Positions 10,976 to 22,734 of a DNA stretch of 64,000 nt are shown here, in pieces. Every line of letters begins with the position of its first letter. Positions within the stretch are counted from its first letter, which is position 1. This DNA is from Takakia lepidozioides. Its lineage: Eukaryota; Streptophyta; Takakiopsida; Takakiales; Takakiaceae. Location of the stretch: positions 66,631,053 through 66,695,052 of the forward strand of contig CM060732.1 in the NCBI GenBank assembly GCA_030704615.1, given 5' to 3'. The translations under genes and the position numbers were made by a program. The notes below the pieces were generated by a model. That model worked only from the letters and a program-made list of their open reading frames with translations. It had not been told where the DNA came from and did no database searches.

Positions 10976-11643
10976 CCTCACTGCCTTTTCATATGCACAT
11001 GGAGACAGAACTTTGGTGCAGATCGCAAACCTGCTGATGGGTTGGGGAGTTTGCAGGGTGCTTTGCGCATCTGGTGCTTTGCGAGGCTTTGTCTTTTTTG
11101 TTGGGGCTTCTTTCATCGTTTCCATCTCTGACTCCGAGCTGGTCTCATTGAAGTCTTCATGTGCGGCATAATCTTGGTCTTGCTGCAATTCTTGCTCTCG
11201 TGCCTCCTCTGTGTCTGACTCCGCTTGAACCTGCGCTTCCTCCTCTTGCTCTACCTCTTTCTCCCGTTGTGACATTGCAGAGTGCAGGAGTTGAACTCTG
11301 TGACTTCGGCGAGGAGGACCTGTGTGTTTGAGGATTTCCTCAACGAGGCGTTTAGGGCGACTCAAGCTCTCTTCGACGCTGCAAAGAAGAAGAAAGACAA
11401 AGTCAGCAGCTGCAAAACCCTAACATATCCTCTCTGCAGGTTTGGAGCTTTTAATGCGGTTTCATGGCTAGGGCTAGGTAGGGGATATGAAAAAAACCGA
11501 AGTTTGGACCTCTTTGCAATGTCGTAGATCTTCAGTCGTGCGAAGAATGCCTTGTTCTCCGCTTGACGCTTTGCTCGTTCTACCTCCCTCGCTGTAGGCT
11601 TGCGCCCTGGTGTAACTTCTGGACACTCTATTTGGGTCTCCAT
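10976..11643 (-). CDS. TNPA-like transposon protein, 5' exons
   Basis: Exon 1 runs from ATG 11,643 to 11,510 (44 codons plus 2 nt). Exon 2 runs from 11,378 to 10,976 (1 nt plus 134 codons), with a TTTGCAG acceptor and a strong GTAAGA donor after ...CAYEKAVR. Exon 2 ends in phase 0, which fits the phase 0 exon at 6,997, so these are probably the first exons of the same gene across a 4 kb intron. The protein starts METQIECPEVTPGRKPTARE, is rich in Lys/Arg and then in Glu/Gln (a long acidic, probably coiled stretch), and has no domain I recognise. Its ATG is 29 bp from the divergent TNP2 ATG. Confidence 0.6.
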
Positions 11644-11672
11644 TTCCTGACGAGTCTCACTCACTCGCCAAG

Positions 11673-14600
11673 ATGATCCCTCCTACTGCCCATCGATTGC
11701 AAAGGCGGACACAAGCAGAACATGACGATGACAGATTGTGGAAACTAGAGGAAGCGCGAGCAAGAAGACTGGGTCTTCGGAAAATTCTATGTCCATGCAA
11801 TGCCTGTCATGGTGGGAACTGGCAAACCATTGGCCGGGCTAAGCGTCATCTGCTTTTGAACTTGCGAGATCCTAACTTACGAGAACTCCCGGTGCATATC
11901 TCTGGATTCTCTTCCCTTTGCAGATGCATACTTTGAAATTATAAGAAACAGTTCAAATTCCTGGTAGCGGTATTGTTGTAAGGTGTAGAGTATTGTACAT
12001 GTCCGTTTTCCTATTGCCACGTGCCTGTATAATGGCACGTTCCACATCCACTATTGCAAATGAAAAAACTCCCCATCTTATAGTGGATTGACATGTGGCG
12101 TCTGATATGTACTAAGCAGGAAAACTCTGGAGACGAACATGAGGGGTTTAGAACGGAAACCAGCCCTGCAGGTGGTCCTGATACCTTGGATCGTAATCTT
12201 GACATGCTTAGAATGCTCCGGGAGACATTCGCAACTATAGATAATGGGGTGCAAACTGGTGATGCACATGAGGAACCGGGAGATGGAACACAGGGCCAAT
12301 GGGACACAGATGGAGTGCCAGAGCAGACTGATGGTGGACTGTAGAGCGATGGTGATCGTGGTGCAGCGAGTGCCTTACGTTTTGAGCACGAGGCATCCAG
12401 GGCTTTATATGTAGGGAGTTCTTCCTCTCGATTGTCTGCTACCTTACTGCTGTTAAGTGCTTGTCAAACCCATGGTGTGTCAAACACCTTTGTCGATGAA
12501 CTCCTTACATTGTTAGGAAGACAACTGTTGCCAGCAGACAATTGCCTGCCAAAGTCCCACTATGAGGCAAAACAACTCATAATGGAACTCGGGCTTCATT
12601 ACGAGAGTATACATGCATGTCCGAAAGGCTGTGTGTTGTTCAGAAGGGAGCTTCAGAATTTGGAGGTTTGTCCAAAATGTCAGGCACGTCGTTATGTGGT
12701 GGGTACGAAGACACCAGTACCTCGTAAGGTCCTTCGACATTTCCCTATCATTCCAAGGCTGCTTCGAATGTATAAAGCCAAATCCATCTCAGAGTTAATG
12801 TCATGGCACTTTAAGAATCGAAGTCTGGATGGCTTGGTTAGGCACCCAGCAGACAGCAAGGCTTGGGCCCACATTGACCAAAAATGGCCTGAGTTTGCAG
12901 CGGACCCCAGAAATCTGCGATTGGGTCTCGCATGGGATGGTGTCAATCCTTACAGTGATAAATCAAACAAATGGTCAACTTGGCCTGTCATGTTGGTAAA
13001 CTATAATCTTCCACCCTGGCTGTGTACTAAGCCATTTTTCACGATGTTGGCTTTATTGATTCCTGGACCACAATCTGTGGGAAATGACAATGCAGATGTT
13101 TATCTGCAGCCCCTTGTGGATGAGCTAAAATTGTTGTGGGAAGTTGGTGTGGAGGCATTGGATGGAAGTAGCCTAGTGGGGCAACAGTCATTTCGCATGA
13201 GGGCCATCTTGATGTGGTCAATCCACGACTTTCCAGCTTATGGGTTGCTAGCAGGATGCGCACACGGGGGATACAAGGCCTGCCCAGCTTGCGGCCCTAA
13301 TGTTGATTCCAGGTACTCGAAGGCATGCAAAAAAGTTTTGTATCTTGGTCATAGGAGATACTTGCCTGCTGTTCATCCCTATAGGAATCCACTTTAATGG
13401 ACATGTGGAACATAGAGCAGCTCCTATGGTGGTCACTGCAAGTGAGCAATTTGACCGGGCTAAAACCAGAGAGTTGTATCTCGCAATGGGAGGGGCTGAG
13501 GGGGGAAAACAGGACCCTTCAAAGGAACATGGCATGAAACGGGTCACTGTTTTGAACCAATTGCCATACTGGAAAGACTTACTCATCCGATACACACTGG
13601 ATGTGATGCATTGTGAAAAAATTTTGTGTGAGAATGTGCTGAGAACCATTCTTTTGGAGAAGGACACAGCCACATCTAGGAAGGATATGGAACTCAATGT
13701 CATTCGTGAACACTTGTGGTTGAGACCCCATCCCTCTCACCCGAACAAGTTGGTCAAGCCTTTGGCCCCATATGTTCTTACTGAAGATGAGAAGGTGCTG
13801 TTTTTGGAAACATTGGCTGCAGTAAAGGCCCCCACAGGTTATGCTGCCACATTCCAGAAACATGTGGCTGACAATAAACTGTCTACAATGAAAACCCATG
13901 ACTACCATGTAATGATGCAGCAGATTTTACCTCTTTGCATTCGAGGGGTATTGGGAAAGGGTCCACGGATGGCAATTATGAGGCTTTCTCGAGTCTTCCA
14001 AAAAGTGTGTGCAAAGATCATTAATCCAGCTGAGGTACCGGCCTTAAAAGAAGATGTTGCAATCACTATGTGTCTGCTGGAGAAAGAATTCCCTCCGTCA
14101 TTTTTTGATATCATGACTCACTTGCTTGTACACCTTGTGGACGAATTGGAGGTGTGTGGTCCCGTGTCTAGCCGTTGGATGTATCCTATGGAACGGTATA
14201 TGAAGACATTAAAAGGCTATGTAAGGAATATGAGCCGACCTGAAGGGAGCATGGCGGAAGGGTATGCTTTGGATGAGGCCCTAGGGTTTCTAACTGAGTA
14301 TATGGCTGAATTTCATGCTACAAGCCGAAGGGTGTGGGACTCCAATGAAGAAGACTCAGTTAGTGGGGAGGTGGTTGAAGGATTGGGAACTGTACGAGTC
14401 CTCACCATTCAAGAACGAGACAGTGCACACGAGTATATTTTGCACAACACAGATTGCATGAAACCATTCCTTGAGTAAGTATGTTGCTTATCATATCCTG
14501 TGTGTTTCATTTCTGCCAATGGTATAAGCTGTAATCCTAATTTGCAATTCTCATTTGGACAGGGCCTATGAAGAGGAGATGGCACTCATAGAAGCATCCC

Positions 14601-15475
14601 GCACTGAGTTCAGAACAACATTCATTTGTGGACAAGACCAAGACCACCACAATGGAGAAATTCCATACCCAACAGATATGCACTTACTGGCTCCATTCCA
14701 TGAATGGATTGAAGGTGCTGTCCAACGCAAGGTGAGTTCAGGTGAGTCCTATGATTTGGACATATGCCATTTATGTATACCACCAGCAGTACAGTCCTTG
14801 AGCTTCAAGTCCATGTATGCTTACGGCAATCACTTTCGAGCAATACGTGATGGGACTGGCGCCACAGATAGGGTGACATTTGATTCTGGAGTTGCTCAAG
14901 TATTCCATCAGGAAAGCGAAAACAGAGCAGGTATGTCCAAACGAGTGTTATCCCAATTGGAATATGTGGGTGTCGTAACAGAAATAATTCAACTAGATTA
15001 CGGAATTCTTCACCCAATTCTGTTCTTGTGTAGATGGGTGAGGTCACACATGGTGGGCCGGAATGCCACCATGAAACGAGATGATTATGGCTTTCTCTTG
15101 GTTGACTTCAGTCGCATGTTACCTCGGATGGAGCAACCCTGGACATTCCCTAGTCAGGTGGAGCAAGTTTTTTTCTCGGATGAAAAAAGTTCACGAGGGA
15201 ACTGGAAGGTGGTCCTTCACAAGGACCCTCGATCCCGACGAGTGGTTCACGATATTACAGAAGTGGCACTGGGTGAGGGAGACACTTATGTAGGCATGGT
15301 GCCTCCTGAAATTCCTCATAACATCATGACTGAGCTTGCTGTTTGTGTTCCTTTGAGTGAGGCAGATGAATTGGCCATTGCCAACTTGAATGCACTTGCA
15401 AGGCAGAGGCAAAATGGTAGAAGGCGGAGGCAAGCTCCACATGGGAGGTACCAGGCCAGTTGTGCTATGGTCTAG
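11673..15475 (+). pseudogene. TNP2-type CACTA transposase, degenerate
   Basis: Exon 1 starts at ATG 11,673 and holds a transposase-associated zinc-binding region (ILCPCNACHGGNW...RAKRHLLLN). A second block from about 12,105, after an AAGCAG acceptor, leads into the Transposase_21/TNP2 domain: CPKGCVLFRRE, CPKCQARRY, VMLVNYNLPPWL, LIPGPQS, ILMWSIHDFPAYGLLAGC, CPACG. DUF4218 follows (HLLVHLVDELEVCGPVSSRW). A GT-AG intron at 14,475-14,562 joins GA|GGCC in frame, and a DUF4216-like region (ILFLCRWV...DDYGFLLVDFSRM) comes after it. An in-frame TAG lies at 12,342 and a frameshift at about 13,385-13,397, between HRRYLPAVHPYR and FNGHVEHRAAP. TNP2 is the catalytic transposase of CACTA elements. With two lesions this copy is probably inactive. 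Confidence 0.8.
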
Positions 15476-16029
15476 AGTTGGTTTCTGCTATTGCATGTAT
15501 TTTTCCAGGGTTTAGACTTGATACAGCATGGTACCTTGCATGGGTGGGAGTGACTGAGCTGTTGGGGTGGGCAAAATTCTGACAAACACACTTTCATTTG
15601 TGACAGTGAACCCTAAACAGTCATGGAGTTGTGGCCTGCATACTTTTCTGACCCTAGTCAATGGTGGGCCAATTGTGGCAAAGGCATGTTGAATAGAGGT
15701 GGAAGTCATTTCATCCATCTATCTTCCACCTGGATGGTCAATGTGCCACGCCATATAGTTGCCCCAAAATCCTGTAGGACATCTCACACTAACCTCACAC
15801 TCCATGACTCATTTCACACTCATGTCAAATGCCCAATATGCATTATCTTGGTCAACACCCGTTGACCGTATGGGTGTCATTCGAGTGTGAAATTTGTAAC
15901 ACCATGTGGGTTTTCCTACAATGGTCCAGATCACACCTTGCCTCCTCTCACATGGGTGTAAGAGGAGCTGTTCAAAGTGCCAGGTGTGAACTATGGGTGG
16001 TGTTGGAAAAACCGGTTTCTGTAGTAGTG
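15476..16029. other. CACTA right subterminal region and terminal inverted repeat
   Basis: No gene is seen. The stretch runs from the TNP2 stop to the terminal sequence at about 16,004-16,029, which ends GTAGTAGTG (CACTACTAC on the other strand). The triplet CGG at 16,030-16,032 would be the right target-site duplication if the usual 3 bp applies. Several short repeats of TCACAC and CATGTGG type are present, as in CACTA subterminal regions. Confidence 0.6.
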
Positions 16030-16640
16030 CGGCTAGCCAAAACTTGACATCTGCCAGGCAGGGGAGATGGGCAGCTGAAGAAGAGAGGGATGGCTGAAGT
16101 GGTGCTTACCAGAGGAGACCCAAGGATTGCTAGACCGTGAGCAAAAAATTCCGTGAGCAGAATTCTACTCACGCTTCTGGATGTGCTCACCTATAAGCGC
16201 AGACACCTATTCGGCTTAGAGGACCTATTACTGTGGGTAGTGTCCAGTATAACATGCATACCAATTCATCGTTATGGATGAATGACGAATGAATGATGGA
16301 TGAATGAGTAGTGGTTGCCAAATCCCCCGAGCTCCAGAGTGAACCTCTGCAAACTGCAGAGGGTTGTGGTTGTCCTTTCACCAGGTATCTTAAGTCGAAA
16401 GAGATGCTGACACCCAATTGCAAAGAAGTTGGAGAGGCCATTTGGTGCTTTAATATAAATCGTTTGAAAACAACCGATTCATTCCGACGAAGAATATCCA
16501 CTGCTACTGGAGTCGGAGTCCAAAACGAAGGCATAACTGTCTATGAAGACACTAGCCTTGTTCTGCACAAAATCCTCTCTGTCGTAAAGCACAGGAGGGG
16601 GAGAAGAGATGAGACTAAATTCGCAAGCTGCAGCCTCCGC
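16030..16640. other. Interval between CACTA end and tandem array, no gene recognised
   Basis: Open frames of about 115 codons occur on both strands here (16,311-16,658 + and 16,187-16,534 -), but neither has a recognised domain and they overlap each other. Confidence 0.3.
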
Positions 16641-16654
16641 ATAACATGGCATCT

Positions 16655-17935
16655 GTAATGTCTTCTGGTGTGCTATTTGGGGTGAATTACCTCTACAAAT
16701 TGCTCGGACCACATAACTTATGATTCGTTGTCATGTCCTTCTTACATGTTACCAGAAATCCATGCTGGATAAACGCCAGGTCTTTTGCTTGCAAAGCAAG
16801 GGTTAGGTTCATTTGCAAGTTTCCAATTTTTATTTTATTTTATTTTTCCCCGAATGTGCTAGATTAAGATGTCGTCAACGACACCTTAATCTGGCTGGTC
16901 TTCTGTTGTGCTATTTGGGATGAATGGCATGTACAAATTGCTCGGACCACATAACTTATGATTCTTTGTCATGTCCTTCTTCCATGTGACCATAAATCCA
17001 ATGTTGGGTAAACGTTAGGTCTTTTATTTGCAAAGCAGGGGTTGGGTTCATTTGCAAGTTTTCCCAAATATATATATATGTAGTATTTTATTTTATTTTT
17101 CCCCGAATGTGCCAGATTAAGGTGTCGTCAATGACACCTTAATCTACCTTAATCTGGCTAGTCTTCTGGTGTGCTATTTGGGGTGAATGACATTTACAAA
17201 TTGCTCAGACCACATAACTTATGATTCGTTGTCATGTCCTTCTTCCATATGATCAAAAATCCATGCTGGGTAAACGCCAGGTTATTTGCTTGCAAAGCAG
17301 GGGTTGGGTTCATTTGCAAGTTTTCCAAGGGAAATAAATAAATAAATAATTATTTATTATTCCCCGAATGTGCCAAATTGAGGTGTGGTCAGCGACACCT
17401 TAATTTGGCTGGTCTTTTGTGCTATTTGGGGTGAATGACATCTACAAATTGCTTGGCTCATGATTCGTTGTCATGTCCTTATTCCAAGTGATCAGAAATC
17501 CATGCTGGTTAAACGCCAGGTCTTTTGCTTGCAAAGCAGGGGTTGGGTTCATTTGCAAGTTTTCCTATATATATATATATATATAATTTTATTATTATTT
17601 TCTTTTTCCCCGAATGTGCCAGATTAAGGTGTTGTCAACGACACCTTAATTTGGTTGGTCTACTGGTGTGTTATTTGGGGTGAATGACATCTACAAATTG
17701 CTCGGACCACATAACTTATGATTCGTTGTCATGTCCTTCTTCCAGGTGACTAGAAATACATGCTGGGTAAACGCCAGGTCTTTTGCTTACAAATCAGGGG
17801 TTGGGTTCATTTGCAAGTTTTTCAGAAAACAAAAAAATAAAAAATAAAAAATATATTAAATAATTTTTTGTTTTTTCCCTCCTGAATGTGCCATATGAAG
17901 GTGGCGTTGACGCCAGCTTTATTTGGCTGGTCTTC
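16655..17935. repeat. Tandem array of five units of about 250 bp, each with a hairpin
   Basis: The phrase GTGCTATTTGGGGTGAATG recurs, with variants, at about 16,669, 16,909, 17,170, 17,417 and 17,667. Each unit then holds CATAACTTATGATTCGTTGT (missing in part from unit 4), AACGCCAGGTCTTTTGCTTG, GGGTTCATTTGCAAGTTT, an AT-rich microsatellite that differs between units, CCCCGAATGTGCCA, and an inverted repeat. The hairpins are at 16,861-16,892, 17,114-17,145, 17,375-17,406, 17,621-17,652 and 17,893-17,924, with arms of about 14 bp of the type AGATTAAGGTGTCGT / ACGACACCTTAATCT. No coding potential is seen. Confidence 0.85.
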
Positions 17936-18124
17936 TGGGCTGGAATTAAGCTTCCGCCAAATTAAAATACACTTATTTAAACTCCACAACACATAGATCC
18001 CCACATGCTGATCGGTAAGGATACATGTTGTTGCAGTCATCCATGGTTCACTCATCTGGGACATTTTTCATCCAACACTCATCCAACGTTCATCCAATGT
18101 TCATCCAATCCCTTTTACGTTCAT

Positions 18125-18211
18125 CACAGATACATTCATTTGTCAATTTTTTATTGCACATTTGTGCCACAGATACATTCATTTGTCAATTTTTTATTGC
18201 ACATTTGTGCC
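18125..18211. repeat. 43 bp direct repeat, two perfect copies
   Basis: The 43 bp unit starting CACAGATACATTCATTTGTC occurs twice head to tail at 18,125 and 18,168. Just before it, at about 18,070-18,110, are degenerate repeats of CATCCAA. Confidence 0.9.
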
Positions 18212-18390
18212 ACATTATCGTCATGGAGCCCCTCTATCTTCGGTCCGATGGAGAGGAGATTGCGTGTTGCAGTGGAGTTTGTGTCCACGGCAATAGACCT
18301 ACTTGTTCCCTTGCTTTTAGGGTTCGCATCAACAATCTGCTCACGCTTGGGGGAATCTGCTCAAGGGTTCTGCTTACGCCATTGCTGCCC

Positions 18391-20300
18391 TCAGGAGCCC
18401 CCATGAGCCGAGGGGGATGCAGCGGATGGCGAGGCCTGGTGGTTATTCTTCGACAAACTGGCGTAGGGCTGGAAACCCCTTGCCGACTCCCTGCGAGGGA
18501 CTGGCGATGGTACTGGAGATAGAGCTGGAGCTGGCGGAATACCGAGGATAGCCTCCGTCAGGGTGAAGCCAGCGATGAGCATTTTCCTGCTCCATTCATA
18601 AGCTCCCGAGGAGGGGAAACTGCCAGAGGGCTGCACTTCCACTGTATTATCTGTCACTGCCTGTCTAGTGGTCCAAGAAAATAGATTCTTCCTAGCTTTT
18701 TCTCCGCCCAGGTCCTCCCATTTGAAAGCGAGCAACACATGGACTATGGAGGCTGAATCAGACTTAGTGGAGTTGTCCCAGAATGCCCCAAAGTGTACCG
18801 TGGTGTCGTTGGATAGCATGAACTCAAAGGGTTCTTCCGCGAAGAGGGTGCCCACCAACTTGAGGCAGAGTTCTACTGCCTTGGAGTCGGTGTAATAAGT
18901 TTTGTGGTGAGTTGTGATCCACGAGCCTGCCAAGCCCTCCGACCCATTAATAACCATGATGGAAGGTGCGCGATTAGGGCCCTGGAACAATCCATAGATT
19001 ATAGGTGTGATTTTTACCACAGCCAAGCTGCGTCTCACTGCATTCTCCAGAGTCCATTCACACAAATTTAGATTAGCAAAAGAGCGCAGGTCCAAGCATC
19101 TAGTTGCTATATTAATGAGGTGTTCGTCCTCCGAATCATTGTAGGGCTAGAAATTAAAAACTGCTGGAGGGTAATGAAGGGGGGGGGGTGTGTGCTGATC
19201 CCTTGTTCCCGTGGCAGCAGAATGAGACGAGGTTTTGATGGCGGCGATGAGACGGAGGGTGAACCGATCCGCTTCCGTTTGGCGTTGCGTTCCAGCGAGG
19301 GCGCAGGAAGAGAGGCCGCTGCAGTGTTCGCATCCCGAGAGCGCGAAAGAGAAAGAGGAATCACCGGGGCACTTCTAGTTTCGGATGGGGGTACCCCAGG
19401 ATTTGGGACTTGAGCTTGAGCTGTGTATTCAGGCTTGTTCCTTCGGGGACAGTCTGCCTTCACATGCCCCTCTCCATTGCATTCGTAACAAATAATGCTC
19501 AGTGTCTCTTCTTTGATTTGCACAGAAATAGAAGCACCATCCAAAGTTGGCAATTTGATCGCATTTCCAATTGTAGCTGATTCTGGCATCATGACAACAA
19601 TCTTCGGAACTCCGCCGTCTTTCCCACTGTCGAATAGCGAAGGGTCTTGGTCCATGCTCAGTACTGCATCATCTATAGGATCAAACACATTCAATGACCC
19701 AATGCATGAATCGAAATGAGCTCCAATTTCCGGCAGAGAAGCTAGGTAGTTGTCAGGTAAAAAAGGCAGCGCGATGATTCTTGGCTTGTAGGCGTTGCCT
19801 TCTTTGTGCCCCCATGTAGGTGACCATGGGAATATATGAACTTTGAACCTGGACTTGCGGGTATTGAAGGCCAGGGCACAGTCCGCCTCTTCTTTCGTGC
19901 CAAATTTGACAGTGTAGAATCCCCTCCCCATTGAGTGGCAGAAGCGATGCGAGAGCCCCCCATGAGCCCTTAAGTGTTCTGTGATCCATTTCCTCACCTC
20001 ATCTTTGTCTCTTGGCCGTCCTAGAAAATGCAACAGTATTCCATGCTGCATCATTTTTGTAGAGTGAGCTCTAAGACACTCTAGATCCAGTGAGATCACA
20101 TCCTGAGAATCTGCATTGGGCGCCACCGATTCCACCCATGGGACCATGTCTAGGCATTGTGAGGGACCTGCTAGCTCGGGACTCTTGCCAAGAATGGACG
20201 AGACTGGAGTTGATGCAGAGCTTCGGGGAACCCAACTTCCTTTCCCTCTAGAGCTTGAACCAGGACCAGATCTTCGTGAAGGGGCTCCTCTAGACGCCAT
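18391..20300 (-). mobile_element. L1-type LINE ORF1 (gag-like), broken by a homopolymer frameshift
   Basis: From ATG 20,300 the minus strand encodes a DUF4283-like RNA-binding region (FLGRPRDKDEVRKWITEHL ... GRGFYTVKFGTKEEADCAL ... KVHIFPWSPTW). A CCHC knuckle, CYECNGEGHVKADC, follows, and then a Ser/Pro/Arg-rich tail. The frame stops at 19,107. Shifting one frame around the run of about ten G (19,178-19,188) continues without a break as NDSEDEHLINIATRCLDLRS into the open frame that ends at 18,391, giving about 640 residues. Plant L1 ORF1 proteins bind element RNA. No ORF2 follows downstream at lower coordinates, so the element is truncated or rearranged. Confidence 0.75.
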
Positions 20301-21140
20301 AGAATGAGAAAGCAAGAGATCTCACAGGACATGACACCAACACGCAGCGGGAGGGAAGTAAGCTAGAGGGGGGTGAAGCATCACCTTATAAGCGCTTTGG
20401 GGATAGCGGTCATCTTAAAGTTCTGGTGCTTCGAAGCACGGGGAGCAGGGCGCAAAAAGAGAACAATTATGTGACTCTGCGCTGAAGTCAGGGTGAAGGC
20501 GGCCGAGAGAGGTGGAGAATTATGACTTGGGGGCTGAAGTGAAGAGCTGCAGTGATCACCGGGTTGGCAGACGGCGGGGCTGCAACGAGTAACCCCAGCT
20601 GGGGGGAGCAAATACCTGCCAAATGCCAGCAGGACGAGAATGGAAGCGAAATAAGGCAATGAATACTGTTGGGAGAGGGGAGCACATGAGATTTTGGGTA
20701 GTGCAAGAGAGCAGAAACAAGCGCGGCGGGTTGTCGGGCCTGAGAGAGGAGCAGGGAGGCCAGCAACGGGCGGGGGGGTTGGGGAGTGGAAGTGTAGGAT
20801 CTCGAGAAGATCAACAGTGCCGCAGTACTGCAGTGAAGCTAGAGCGGGTGAGATTTATTAGCCGTCAAGCCGCAGTGGGACGGGGTGACGTCTGTAGATG
20901 CATGCAGGGGGGAGAGTGATATGCATTAGCCAGCAAAGCAGGGTTAATCAAACCCAACTTCCGGTGGTGATTGCACAAGCAAGAGGTTAGGACTTGTCGC
21001 ACAGACTGGACTCGTCACACGTAGAGAGGTGACCGATAGAGAGAGCGGAGGTAGAGATGGAGTCGGCGGGGGCACAGAAAAACTAAGTCCTGGCCCTCCT
21101 CTCACCGCAAACTGCGGAGCTCCCATCGGGCTCCGTCAGT
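20301..21140. other. Putative 5' UTR of the LINE, no gene recognised
   Basis: GC-rich, low-complexity sequence upstream of the minus-strand LINE ORF1, with several A/G- and C/T-rich tracts. It would be the 5' untranslated promoter region if the element is intact on this side. No separate gene is supported. Confidence 0.35.
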
Positions 21141-21144
21141 ATCG

Positions 21145-21290
21145 GCCCATATATCTTTTTATTTTTATTTTTTGACCCTGGAACTTTATTTGAATTATTG
21201 GAGGGGAAAAAATTAAAACCCTCGTTTACACCATGAGGCACACACACCGCAGGGAAGGAAGCTACTTTGCTAGAGTAATACTCCAACTAC
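21145..21290 (-). mobile_element. SINE 3' fragment with A-rich tail
   Basis: On the minus strand, CATGGTGTAAACGAGGGTTT, TAATTTTTTCCCCTCC, then an A-rich tail (AAAAAATAAAAATAAAAAG) parallel the 3' half of the SINE at 33,684-33,927. The tRNA-like head is missing or too diverged to see. Confidence 0.45.
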
Positions 21291-21700
21291 CAAGACCTGC
21301 GGCCTTTAACACAATACTTTGTGATAAGTCTATGACTCCTGTGACCTGAAGGTATGTAGCGCATCACAATCTGCAGAATCTAAGGAGATGCATGCCTGTG
21401 TTGCATTCTGATTACTACGAACAAGGACAGCAATCAGCGAAAGTTAAGCGTGGAGGCTTTTGATGATTGTTTGATGTGTTTCCAATTTATTTTCTCTCCC
21501 TTGGCTGACCAATTGACCCCTGCTTGCATCTGCATCTTTTGTTCCTGGAGGAGCTGAAATTGGCCCAAGTTCATCCAAGCCTCAAGGTATGTCTGGAAGG
21601 TGTGCTCATCACATGTATTGTTTTCAATATTGCTCTTCTGGCATACACCAAGGCATTTCTTGAGGGCTAGGACTCGTCTCTTTGAGAACTCTATGCTGAG
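21291..21700. other. Interval with no feature recognised
   Basis: Unique-looking sequence between a SINE tail and a LINE endonuclease fragment. No open frame with a domain is seen. Confidence 0.3.
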
Positions 21701-21713
21701 GTCCTGACTTAAT

Positions 21714-22688
21714 TTACAAGAGGCAAAGTTTGGGATGGAATCTCATTATGGGGCAAGACAACAGATTCCTGGCATGAAGCCACTTTTCTTCCAGTCTAGT
21801 CCTGAAAGAAAGGTTGGAAAGGTGAGAGGAGTTTAGCTTATAAATGCCCCTACCCCTTTTTTGGGTATTTGGCAGGGTCAGCGATGCAGCAACCAAGGCA
21901 TGATCAAAGCCTTGCACAATGGGCTCTTGAGGCCATAGAGAGGCCCCATTGGACATTGCAAGAGAATGGGAAATTGTGTCCAAACGCGCCATACAAAGGT
22001 TAGAGAGGTGGCGGTTATTGGTCCAGGTGAATAGTGGGTTGATTGAGGAGGAGTTTGAGGGGGGTTTCAGTCAGACTATGCATTTGAGACAAGAGAAGCC
22101 AGGCAGCTTCATCTGCATTTAGAGGGGGGGTAGAGCTTCCCAATCTGTCTTGATCATTTTCAACCATGTTGAAGTCGCCAGCAAGAACCCATCTATGGAT
22201 TGATGCTTCAGCGCTCATTCTTTGATTGAGTTTGACCAAGAGGATAGTCCCTTCGGTTGTCTCATTAGGTGCATAGATTTAACTAGGCCTATGGGTTCAG
22301 GATCATGAGGGAGCACAAGGGAGCAGAATTGACCGCGACCTGGTTTCCAAATTTCATCTTTTACAAGATATTGTTTAAGAGAGGGGGCGAGAAGGATAGC
22401 AGTTCAGCCTCTCGTTCCTTCAAAGGTCGATGGTTTCCAGAGGGCAGAGGGGAGAGGCCAGAGCTGGTCTAACAAGGAATTAATTTTCTGCTGGTGGAGT
22501 TTGTGTTCTTGGAGAAAGACAACAGAGTCTGTCCGCTGGAGGGGTGCCAGCCAAGCTCTAAGTTTGATTTTCTTGAGGGCCGTATGATCAGAACGTATGC
22601 CCCTACTATTCCAGGATGAGAGGTTGACCTTCATCGGGAGGAAGAAGCAGGCTGAGCGAACTAGACTCAAATGATGACCTGATAGCAT
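21714..22688 (-). mobile_element. L1-type LINE ORF2 endonuclease fragment, minus strand
   Basis: Minus-strand frames, broken by shifts, give the endonuclease order. First is MKVNLSSWNSRGIRSDH (ATG at 22,634) with VVFLQEHKL, the N-terminal strand with the catalytic Glu. Next is HRWVLAGDFNMVENDQDRLG at about 22,150-22,200. Last is MARLDTISHS ... VQGFDHALVAASL with a final FDH in place of the usual SDH. No RT follows. Confidence 0.7.
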
Positions 22689-22734
22689 GGTAACGAGACT
22701 TGGTTCTTTTGTCGGAGGCCAAGGATGAGGTCAC

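Larger units (their letters stand above)
3053..16029. mobile_element. Degenerate CACTA (En/Spm) DNA transposon with nested LINE debris
   Basis: The right end is recognisable. Read on the minus strand from 16,029 it begins CACTACTACAGAAACCGG, the classic CACTA terminus. Inside are a TNP2-type transposase gene on the plus strand (11,673-15,475) and a TNPA/Ptta-type gene on the minus strand (11,643 leftward to 3,053). Their start codons are 29 bp apart, so they share one central promoter. LINE fragments occupy the long second intron of the minus gene (about 7.06-10.7 kb). No left terminal repeat was found, so the left boundary is only the last codon of the minus gene. TNP2 has an in-frame stop and a frameshift, and the TNPA-like gene has a one-base frameshift near its end. 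This copy is therefore probably not autonomous. Confidence 0.75.

Noticed and set aside
12432-12434. Start of the TNP2 frame at 12,432
   Set aside because: The codon is TTG and the coding sequence clearly continues upstream (ALYVGSSSSRL), so it is not the real start.
16655-17935. CRISPR-like array
   Set aside because: Units are about 250 bp, with no short repeat/spacer pattern, in plant nuclear DNA.
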